This document shows positions 46,565 to 56,429 of a stretch of 64,000 nt of DNA, piece by piece. Location: the NCBI GenBank assembly GCA_012064385.1, contig QRDG01000231.1, positions 1,277,584 to 1,341,583 on the forward strand, read 5' to 3'. Each line of letters opens with the position of its first letter. Position 1 is the stretch's first letter. Position numbers and translations under genes: made by a program. This stretch comes from Puccinellia tenuiflora (taxonomy: Eukaryota > Streptophyta > Magnoliopsida > Poales > Poaceae). The notes under the pieces are model-generated. The model had not been told where the DNA came from, did no database searches, and was given only the letters and a program-made list of their open reading frames with translations.

Positions 46565-46884
46565 TTATTAATTATTAATTATTACTTATTAATTATATTA
46601 TATATATTATATAGGTATATATATAGATAAGTCATATTAGTTTTGTCTTAAGTCAGACATTTTAATATTTGATTAAGTTTCCATATCACTTTTTGATTTC
46701 ATCATACCAAATCAAGGAAATTTGACCGAAAATAACCAGAAAGGGAAAGAATTTCACGAAATAAATGTTGGCCGAAACTATTTCACGAAATAACCTTTTT
46801 GGGTAGCGCCTTACAATCAGGCGCTATGGTATTCGGTGTAGCGCCTGGGCGCGAGGCGCTACACATCCTGCCAGCGTGGCGTTG
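46565..46884. other. AT-rich stretch with a double TAGCGCCT hairpin
   Basis: Very AT-rich from 46565 to 46780. At 46804-46826 the sequence reads TAGCGCCT...AGGCGCTA, and at about 46837-46863 TGTAGCGCCT...AGGCGCTACA, giving two adjacent hairpins with the same arm sequence. No ORF. It ends where an LTR-like TGTAACATCCCC begins. Confidence 0.6.
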
Positions 46885-48239
46885 TAACATCCCCAAAATT
46901 CGTCCCTATTTTTAGTAGTGTTTTCTCATAACTGAAAAACTTTTCTATTTTCAAAACGTTTTCTTTGAACCAGATGGTTGTTGATTTGACCTTGGATTCG
47001 CTCTCTTAGAAATTTTCCCAATGATCCTCAAACTTTGTCAACCTCCACCATATTTTCCAGGCCATTGTTTCGTCTGTCGAACTTTGGTTCCTTTTGACGA
47101 TTCCAAAAACCCCTCCCATCTATCCCACCAAAGGCCACCACCACAATTCTATCTTGAGATAAATTCTACCAAGGTACCATATAGTTCCCTCATACATATA
47201 GGTCACTCCCATGGAAAAATATTTCCTAGTCCCCTGCAATAGTTCCAAGTTTATGAATATTCTCTATTATGCCATTTCCAGTCCAATAAATGTTTATACA
47301 CCTTCCACTCATCCAAAAATTCTGCAATTTTGGTGAGGTGCATGATTTACCCTCTTGAACATTTCACCCCATTGGCCCAACCTCATTTGATCAATATTTG
47401 GGGTACTTCCTTTGTAATGCCATTTCCATGCCTATTTGCTATTTCCAAAGCAACCCCTAGCTACAAAAATCATTTGGCCTTGATACTTTTCCAAATAGTC
47501 AACCATCCATATAGAACACCATACCCAGAAGATCATGTCAATATTGTTTGACTTAGTGCATTTGGCATACCCATGCCATTAGGGCAATTGTGGACACCAA
47601 ATTATTTAACCCCCTTCCAGGTATCCAGTTGAGCTCAAATTCCACAAACATACTATATACACCTATTCTAACCTACCATGAATTTTTGGAATTTTTCTGA
47701 GAGGTGTAAGGCCTTCATCTTTTCATCGAACACCTGGTGTGCCCTATGTTTTCTGAAAGTCTGCTTAAACCAAGTTGCAAACCAGCAAAAACTTATAACT
47801 AGAATGTGGTGGGGTTTTCAATTTGGCCCAGGATGACGCAAACAGCTTTCTAGAATGGACACTGACCTGAGAAGAACATCTGGATGCCGAAGTCGGCATG
47901 GCAACTGGCGTGGTCACCACCAGCCCGACCATGCCAGGCGGCGCCACCAATTCACGGTCGTCGCCGTTGGCCCTTTCCCCTGCCACCTCGTGCGCCCCTG
48001 CTACCCCTCCCCCTCCCCTCGACCTACAGACGTCTCCAATCACCACCTCACCCCCTCCGGCTCGCCACCGCCGCAAGCCGACGCGCGCTGGAGCAGGACT
48101 GCCGCGGCCCCCCCTCACCAGTGCCACGACTCCACCTGTTCTTATCCGCAGCCCGGTTTTCTCGTCGTCCAGCAAACACCCTGCTACACCGACGACGGGA
48201 TGCCCGTCGTCCCGTCGCTGCGCCCCGGACTGCTCATCC

Positions 48240-49690
48240 GCCACCTCGCCATGCCCATCATGGCGGTTGTCCCCTCGGGAGCCTATAAAAGGCCGCCCCA
48301 GCCCTTGCCAAGCCGCACCCGATCCTTCCTATCCCCCTCCTAGAGACCTTCCGCTCCTTTAGTCGCAGGATGGCGGAGCCATGCTCCGTTTCGGCCGTGG
48401 ACATCACCGTCGGTCGGCTGACCCCGGTGAGCTCCGTATCGAGCCATCCCTCGATTAAATCCGTGGAGGAGCTCCCCTTGATCTCCTCTCCCTCCCAGGC
48501 AAACCAATTCGAGGTCTAGTGTCATGTGGCCTCGACTTCGTCCTCTACCGCCGGCGGCGGGCTCGTCGGGCACGCAACCGTGGTGGCCTCCCTGCCCTCC
48601 TCGACCCCCCTGCTTGCGGCGTGACCCCACGGATCTGACTGTGCCTACGGCCGACATTGGTGGGTCGGAGAGCGGCGGCGACGGCCAGCTCCGGCGGCCG
48701 GCAGTGCCCTGACTCGCCGCGTCGGGCTCCTCCCGAGCGTCGTCGACGTGGGGAGGGCGACGTCCACTCTGGCCGACAGCGTGGCTCCCTTGTGCCCCTG
48801 GAAGGCGGGCCCGGCCTGGCCCCGCAGGCCACGTCGGCTAAGTGGAGGCGCTTCCCGCATGTCCCCGCTTCTCTGCTGTGGAGGCGTATGTCGGAGAAGT
48901 ACGCAACCAGCCCGGACCAGTCAGAAAAACAACACGTTCTGTTTTTTTCAGNACCAATGACGCGATGCTCGTCGCTCCGCTACAGCTCCAAGACAGCTCA
49001 CCCCGCCTTCCCCGCCGAGCCGTCATGGTCGCTGTCCCCCCCGAGCCCTATAAGGGAGCCCCGAGCCCTCTTCGCGCGCACCCTCCCCCCTCCCTTCCCT
49101 GGACCTCCCTGCTCAGTTAGGAGCCGAATGGAGCTCTATTTCGACCGTGTTGGCCGGAATCGTGGCCGCGGATCCTCGGATCACCGCGAGCTATTTCGAG
49201 CTTCACTCGACAATTAAAGGGGTGGGAATACTCCTCTTGTTCTCCTGATCCTCCCGGGCAATTCGGTTTGAGAAATGCTGCCCCGTAGCATCGAAATCGT
49301 CTCCACGCGCCGGCGGCGAGCTTCCGGCTCCGAGCACCGTGGCGGGACGCCAGTGGCCTACTCCACGACGGCGTGGCTCCTCGAGTCCGTCCAAGCTTGG
49401 GGAGGCGGGAAGCGGCAGCGGCGGCCAGCTCCGGTGGCCGGCAGTGCCCAGGCACACCGCGTCGGGCTCCTCCGGAGCGTCGTCGACGCGAGGATGACGA
49501 GGTCCGCGCTGCCGCCAGCGTGGCTTCCCTGTGCCGCTGGCGAGCGGGCCTGACCTGGCCCAGTGGCCACATCGGATAAGTGGAGGTGCACTCCCGCGCG
49601 TCTCCGCTTCCCTTAACCGAACACGCATTTCAAAGAAGTACGCCTCCAGCCCAGCCCAGCCCAGCCCCGAAACGGCCTGTTCTGTTTTTT
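48240..49690 (+). repeat. Imperfect tandem duplication of the GC-rich block, with an N at the junction
   Basis: Copy A (about 48240-48950) and copy B (about 49020-49690) share in the same order a TATA-like CCTATAA (48281 and about 49047), GGCCAGCTCCGG...GGCCGGCAGTGCCC, GTCGGGCTCCTCC...GAGCGTCGTCGACG, and TAAGTGGAGG, and both end in a T-run (TTCTGTTTTTTT). The offset is about 740-765 bp. A single undetermined base (N) at 48952 lies at the end of copy A. Confidence 0.75.
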
Positions 49691-50044
49691 TTTTCAAAGT
49701 GAGCAGCAGATAGTTAAACGTCGCCGAGCTATATCTTTTGAACCGTAGCTCCGTTTGAGGTGAATCAAATTTGTAAATTCATAGTTTGAAAAGCTCTATC
49801 CAGTGGTATAGGTTTCACATTTTTGTAAAATGTTTGTATGCTCAGCACCTTTATACACATGCAGAGGTCTATCCCGCGGTACCGGCAAACCGAGATCCTA
49901 ACCCGCGACGTGCCCGTGACCCCGAAACCAAATGGCGTCGATCGTCAAAGGCAAGCTAACCACTTGCTATGAACACTCAAGCGGTGTTTGTTTGTTTGCA
50001 TATTACCCTGTCATATCGGTGCATTTTATTGCTTATTATCATGT

Positions 50045-50173
50045 GTCAACTATGCGTCACGAGATATCGTGGCTTTGTTTACATTCTGTCAACTGTGCGT
50101 CACGAGATATCGTGGCTTTGTTTACATCCTGTCAACTGTGCGTCACGAGATATCGTGACTTTGTTTCATACCT
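50045..50173 (+). repeat. 43-bp minisatellite, three copies
   Basis: Three copies starting GTCAACTRTGCGTCACGAGA at 50045, 50088 and 50131, nearly identical. They lie inside the LTR-like region. Confidence 0.85.
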
Positions 50174-50401
50174 GTAATACGATAAACCCATGTCCCGTGG
50201 GTTGAGTTCCGGTACCCCGTCTAAATACACGTTGGGTCCTGCCCAAGTGCAGCGGCTACTTTTCTATAGAGTTGTGGCGTGCGTTGGACGATACCATGCA
50301 CCACTCCCCATTCCGGCGATGATGGACTGGGGGAACCGCCGCAGTCAATGGAATGGTGGAACGGGATCGCGTGGACGCCTCCACTAACTTTTGTAGTCGA
50401 T

Positions 50402-50610
50402 CTGTGGCTGCTACTGGCCGGAGGCATCTCCGCCATCGCCCGGTTGACGCTAACAAACTGTGTTGTTTTACTTTCTTTTACTCAACCCGTGGCTGTCACT
50501 GGTCGGAGTTATCTCTGCCATCGCTCGGTTGACTGTGCTATTTTATTTTCTTTTACTCAACATGTGGCTGTCACTGGTCGGAGGCATCTCCGCCATCGCC
50601 CGGTTGAAAC
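50402..50610 (+). repeat. Imperfect tandem repeat, period about 74-85 bp
   Basis: Three units share GTGGCTGTCACTGGTCGGAG and CATCTCCGCCATCGCCCGGTTGA-like phrases, with GTGGCTG starting near 50404, 50489 and 50563. Part of the LTR-like region. Confidence 0.75.
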
Positions 50611-52165
50611 TAACCATTGCTTGAACTACTATATATTGCTTGAACTATTGGGTGCAGTTTGTTTCTGTTTCATGTTGATATGATATTATGGTTTTGCATT
50701 GGACTAATCTGTTTCATGTTGACATGATATTATACTTGTTGTGTTGGACTAATCCTTTATTGTGTTGGACTAATCCTCTGTTGTTTGGACATGTTGTTGA
50801 AAGAAACTGGATTAAATGAACCAACCCTCCAAACTTCGATAGGGTCAGTCCATAGTGCCACCAAACTGAACATTGAACGCACTACCACTGTCGCACAAAT
50901 GGGAGAGCCATAGCCTATGTAACCTATCAAGCCTCCTTTGATGCTACCCACTTGGCAAGTCTAGTCGGATACTGCATAGTTGTGGTCGGGGCTAGTCTTG
51001 CGAAGGTTCCGGAGCTAGGCGTTGCTCATGAGTTGGGGACGTGCCGGATTCACTTCGTCATAAGACTTAGCCCGAGTGGTAAGTCGGTAGCTATACAAGG
51101 AGTGTCTTGGTAGCGTGAACGGTTATGTAAGTGTATCTTGCCGTTGCGAAGCAAGGTGCATTTAGATGGGTGGTAACTGCAACCTCTCGAGAGTATGTCA
51201 ACTAGCAGCTAGCCTTCTTCCTAGGTTATGGAACAGTTCAGTGTCGGTCACACTATTGTCCTTTGTCGAGTCCGGAAGCTAATCTTAAGTTCGGTTTGAA
51301 AGATAAACAACCTGATTACAATAGGCGGATACAAGGAATGTTACTTGAGTCGTGGATGGTTACCCGTGTTTGGGGTGACGGTGTGATCGTTGGGAGCCTA
51401 GAGTTAGGCCCGAGCCAACATCAACCGTGCATGCCCAGAATGGAAAGTTGAGGCCAGTGGGCCTAGCATTTGACAGACGTGATAAGGCCGTTGGGCCTAG
51501 TGGTGATGACAGGTGATGTTAAAATACTTGGTACCAATGGGTACACTCGTTATTCGTCACAGGTAAGCTCTTTGTGTGATCGCCGGTACACGATCCAACC
51601 CCACCTGGCTTGGACTCTGTACTGGTGATACCCCTATTATTTGCTTATGCCATGATTTGTTGTGCTGCCATGTTGCTACCCACTTGGACTGCCGTAAGTA
51701 GACACTTGCCATGTTTAGATTATTTTCTGTCGCTAGCTACTTGTTGCCTGATTGCTTGACTGTTCATGTCTTGTGGTTGTTTTCTTGCGAGTACGTCATT
51801 GTACTTAAACTGGCTTTTAATGTGGCCAGACGTTGAAAAGATACACCTTCTACCATAGCAAAGAGATGGAGCAAGAGCGTGCTAGGATCAGTAGCCCAGC
51901 CAGATGCCTGTGGAATGGAGTCCCTCCAAGCCGTTGCTGAATCTATGACTTCCGCTGCCAGTTAAAAACTCTGTCCCGTGCCATACTTTGCCATGATAAT
52001 TTTTCATGCCTTGATGGCCATGTAAAATCATTTGTAGCCCTCTGGGCCTGATTGTGTAATGATATTTCCGCTATGTTGCATTGTCGTAACGTATGTCCGG
52101 ATATCCTAGGCTAGCGCACGGGGCGACCGCCTCTCTGGCAACATGTGGGTTGGCCAGAGCCCACA

Positions 52166-52804
52166 CACGCAACCAATTAACAGTCCCCGCTACTTTTTTC
52201 GATAAAGGGAATATATTAATATCGCGAAGATACGAGGACACTCGGCAGCGGCCCCTTCCCTTATGTATCAAATCCCTTTCCTTATATATCTCAAACTCAC
52301 AGGTTTGGGCTATACTTTCCACGTAGATTTCGCTCCATCTTGTTGCTTGAGGTAATCACATCCCTCCCCTTGCTTATGAATTTTAAATCCTTGATTTTAT
52401 TGGTTTCTACTCAAGCCCTAGTACTAGTGGCGTTAATAGCCTACATTATTAGTTTCGTCCCAGAATAATTAAACATCTCCGTTCTCGAATCTCACTCTCC
52501 TCTGACCCACCTCCCCTATGTCACCGCCACCTCCTCTCCACCAACACCGTTGCCTCGAGCTCCTCGACCTGGCCTCCCCGACACAGTCGTGCCTCGCCGG
52601 TCGCCACACTCCGCCGCCTCCTTGGTGAGCCTTAAGGTTGATTCAGTGTAATTTATTTGTGTTCTTGATTTGTTGATTTAGATTGATTTACGTTGAGTGT
52701 TTATGCAGGTCCAGTGTAGGTGGAAAGTGATTGTGATAATTCGGTTTCTGAATCGAAGTGCAAGGATGCCCCCAAGTCAGCTATTGGTGGTGCTATTAAG
52801 GAAA
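52166..52804. other. Small fragments between the LTR-like region and Helitron 3
   Basis: At about 52194-52230 the minus strand reads GATATTAATATATTCCC then TTTATCGAAAAAAG, a phrase familiar from 3' ends of grass LINE-type retroposons, so a minus-strand LINE tail is possible. A GC-rich stretch at 52490-52625 followed by a T-rich stretch resembles a 5' UTR or captured exon. Nothing further can be supported. Confidence 0.35.
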
Positions 52805-55800
52805 CTAGATGATGCCCCGCGCGTTGCTGCGGGAATTTGATATGTTTTCGGTAAACTGGGAGTAAAAAGAATAATGTATATTTTTAATGTAGGATATATG
52901 TCAACTAAAAATATCTTAAGCTGCTAAGAAGAGAGTTACAATGCATCCCATATATATTTATGAATTCGAGTTTTGAAACAACAATCTATCCAATGTACAA
53001 AATATAAATAAGTTAGCCATTGATAGAATCTGACTCAGCCTTAGAAATTAAGCCCTTTTACTCAATATCATACAATCATTTCATACATGCAATGCTCACT
53101 CAAGTAGTTTGATAGTTACGAAAAACATATATACCGTGACAAAGAGTTCCAGACTGGTTCGTGCTGTAAATTCAGTCTACACAATATAAAATCTAGGATA
53201 TGCTACATCTCCATATTGATGCATCATGAGGCAAGGTCACACAATCAAGGCACCATGAGGGAAGGGATACTGAAATCAAAGCTAGGATTAGTAGATAAAA
53301 TGAATTCCCTGCCTGTGTTTTCACATAACTCTGTAGATAAGATGAAATTAAAGCAGGGATCAAGTCACTGAATTCAATTAACTCGGGAAAGAAAACTGCA
53401 AGGGAAACGTCTATGTTTTCTTGAAAGAAAACTGCAAGGGAAACATCTACAGTGCGCAATTCCCTACCTTGAGCAGGATACATGTTCATTTCCACCTGAT
53501 AATTCCTTGTGCACCCATTGATTCAGTATAGATTAGCTTGCAAATATTATCTGAACAATAATGAAGCATAGTACGGAAGAACGATAGGAGGCAAGGAAAC
53601 GGACAGTGCAAAAACTTACTTCGATGGAAACACGTCTCCTCGCGTCACCCTCTCCAGGCGACCGGGGGGGGGGGGGGGGGGGGGGGGGGCGAACCCTAGC
53701 TCCCAGCCGCCGCCACCCTCCTCCCCTCTCCTCCCTCGCCGTCCCTGGAGGCGGCCGCCGGACAAAGTGCCTCGCGCCGCCGGTGAAGGGGGCAGCGGGG
53801 ATCCGGCGCGCGCGGCCCGTGCTGCAGTCTTGGAGGAAACTGCAGCTCCGGGTCTTCCTTGTCCTCGCGTGGCTGCGACGTCCCTCGCCGGCCGCCTCCC
53901 GCCCTGGCGAGCTCTCCTCCCACCGTGCACGCCCCCGTGCGCCGCCGCATCGATGCGGTCTGGGCGTGGCAGCTTTGCCGTCGCGGGCTGCCCGGGCCCG
54001 ATCTGGTCGCCAGATGGGCTTGGTGGGGCGAGCTTCCCCCCGCTCCGAGCGCGTCCCCGTGCGCCGCCGCATAGTTGCGGTTGTGGGCGCGGCAGCCGTG
54101 CCGACGCGGGCTGCCCAGGCCCGATCTGGTCGCCAGATGGGCTTGGTGGGCTGCCCCGCGTCGCTTGTTGCCGTCTGCCTCTAGTGGCCGGCGGTGTGCT
54201 GGCCCTTCTGTGTTGGCGCGCTGTGTGGTCTCGGATGGGTGTTGTTTGATTACGTCGATGGTGCAGTGTCGTTGCTGGGTCTCCGCTGTCATGTCCGGCG
54301 GACTTCCCATTGTGATCGCAGTGCTTGGGTCGTGATGAGTTCTTCATCAATTAACTGTCTCTGAGGATCCTCGGAGTAACCCCTCTCTTGTGTGTTGTTG
54401 GTGTGCGTTCTTTTTCTTTTGTTCTCTTCTCTTGTACCCCCTTGTAAACTCTGGTTCATTTGAACCTATCTTGTAGGGGCTGCAAAGCCTCAAGGCAACC
54501 TTTGGAAATATATTCAGGTGGGGATTAAACTCCACCCCCTTGAAAATTCAAAAAAAAAAAACTTACTTCAGCACTATCTGAAAAATGATAATCACGCTGG
54601 GCACTTGGAATACATATGATTAGACCATATTACTCTCACATAAAAAATCCGTAATGCAGAGCGTTTATCTCACACCTTCTTGAATTTGATTATTTGTGAA
54701 TAAGCATGAGACCGTCGGCATTACCAGTCTGCAAATGAGTGGAACACATAAGAAAAATAATAGAAAATAAGGAAAAGTGATTCTTGAAAAAATAAGGAAA
54801 ATGATACTGTAGAATAGATGGTATATTAGAAATTTATGAGCCACAATAATAGTTAAATTCAGCACTCCACTTCAATGTAAAAAACAGAAATAGCCATACA
54901 CTATCCAATATAGGTAGAATCGTTACGCATCCATAATCAGAATGGAGATACACATAGCAAAAAGAATGGAGATACACATAGGTAGAATCGTTACGCATCC
55001 ATGATCAGAATCACGCTGCGTCTGTAGAAACATGTCTCGAGGATTAAATTTCTATGCAAAAAAAAGCCTCACATCAAATTAATCAAAGGTCCACTTACAA
55101 ACATGTACCAGTAACGCGGTCTAGCCTGAGATGTGCTTCAGGCGTCGATCATGAGTGTGGAAGAACCTAAGTGGGCATTAGATACGGAAGAACCTAGATT
55201 TAGGAATTATTGAGTGTGGTGGCGAGGGCGTTGGAAGGCGGAAGAGCATGGCTCCGAAGGCGCGCGGGCATTAGGCGTCGATTGGACGCAGTGCGCAGCG
55301 TTGATCTTGAATGTTGTCGTACTGCAGTCCTGCAGATCCATTAAGAACAAAATCAGATGACGAAATAAGAGAAATTACATCGTATATGTACCAACACCGC
55401 CTGGAGCTTTAGCAGAGCTTGAATTGCTGTCGAGTTAGGAGAAGAAGAGGAGAACCCTGAGGACACCCAGCCGTACTGGGGGACGGTGCGAGCAGGATCG
55501 AGGTGGAGCTCGGAGTTTATTAAACTGGGGGATTTTGCGCCAACTCTTCATATGACTCCATCCGTTTCTTCTTACTTTCGGAGATAATGGGGGAGAGAAG
55601 AGATTGCGCCATGGGATTTTATTTTCTATTTAGCAATCTGAGAAATTGATGAGAGAGGAAGCGACAATGGCGCTGATGGTGGTTGTGGTCTTGTGGATGG
55701 CTGTTCGGTGGAGAAGAATAACAATGATGGACCATTATTTGCGCAATGAAGAAGATTGTTGAACCAGCCGAAACTAAAAGGGGGCTGCTGACTTGGGTAA

Positions 55801-55922
55801 ACGGGGCTGCTGACTTGGCAAAATTGCTCAGATGGAAGTCTGCATGTTGATAGATGACGTGGGAGGCTTGCATGTTGAGAGAAATCACCTAGTGGGTTGC
55901 TCCTATTTAGATATACTATAGA
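52805..55922 (-). mobile_element. Helitron-like element 3 (about 2.2 kb plus a nested retroposon)
   Basis: The minus-strand 3' end reads CCCGCAGCAACGCGCGGG then GCATCATCTAG, with CTAG at 52805-52808 and a hairpin CCCGC/GCGGG. The 5' end starts at 55922 with TCTATAGTATATCTAAATAG, close to the grass consensus (one mismatch). Flanking plus-strand bases are A and T. There is no Rep/helicase. Direct repeats of GTAGAATCGTTACGCATCC occur at 54915 and 54981. Small frames near 55620-55950 (minus) are not recognised. Confidence 0.65.
53623..54556 (+). mobile_element. Gutted LINE-type retroposon (5' and 3' UTR only)
   Basis: Flanked by the 13-bp direct repeat AAAAACTTACTTC (53610-53622 and 54557-54569), with an A-run at the 3' end. 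It has a GC-rich leader with a 26-base G run (53664-53689), two imperfect tandem units of about 120 bp (from about 53930 and 54048, each with GGGCCCGATCTGGTCGCCAG or a close variant), then a U/CT-rich tail ending GGTGGGGATTAAACTCC. No EN or RT sequence is present. This fits a LINE that kept its 5' and 3' UTRs and was mobilised in trans; the parent family is unknown. Confidence 0.75.
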
Positions 55923-56429
55923 TAAACATTTTGTGTAACTCATTTCAGAATTCATTGTTTATGAAGGTTAACTGATCAGGCAAACAAGTGGCGCTTAAAG
56001 TGTTGTATTCTTAAAGAAATCATGCGTCCCTCTTCAGGATATTTGATGATTTGCCATATTTTTTTCTTAAAATTTGATTATTTTCCACATGACCATCACA
56101 TGTCATTGCCGCTGTGACAAATGATCAATTTGTAATATAAAGTGTGCCAAATAGTCAAATCCCCCTCCCTCTTCTCAAATTCGTCATCATCGGCGCACGA
56201 CCGAGCCTAGCACTCCCTATTTTCTAAAACATGTAGTGTGATGAAGAAATAAAAATGTTTAGTTCCAGAAAAGGAAAAAAAAAACTTATGCTCGTATACC
56301 GACTGGGAAGTTCAATAACAAAGAGAAAGCTTTTGCCCACTTTTGCTTCATTTTATCTTAGCCGTCAATAAATAAGTCCCCGACCCACAGGCCACAGTTT
56401 ACCTGTACTGCTAGGTTTAGAAGCGCAAG
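55923..56429. other. Upstream region of hAT-derived copy 1
   Basis: AT-rich, with no ORF or clear element. It may contain part of the promoter; no convincing TATA box was found near the presumed first exon. Confidence 0.4.

Larger units (their letters stand above)
46885..52165 (+). mobile_element. Long LTR-like region (Ty3/gypsy type), plus strand
   Basis: Starts TGTAACATCCCCAAAATTCG, the same style as the minus-strand LTR ending at 6102. It repeats that layout: an AT-rich outer part, a GC-rich block (47840-49690), then a long tail with GCGAGTACGTCATTGTACTTA (about 51786) and CCGGATATCCTAGGCTAGCGC (about 52099). No PBS, gag or matching target repeats were found, so it is a solo or truncated LTR. 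The 3' end near 52165 is approximate. The GC-rich frames on both strands are not gene-like. Confidence 0.5.

Noticed and set aside
47855..49700. Overlapping frames of 130-190 codons in the second GC-rich block
   Set aside because: Same situation as at 4690-5470: compositional frames in an LTR-like region, one crossing the N, none with recognisable protein character.
50045..50173. Regularly spaced 43-bp repeats as a possible CRISPR array
   Set aside because: The copies are directly adjacent with no spacers, and the context is a plant LTR-like region. It is a minisatellite.
53606..54350. Long GC-rich frames on both strands in Helitron 3
   Set aside because: They lie in the repeated 5' UTR-like part of a retroposon and include translations of a G run. 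No domain is visible.
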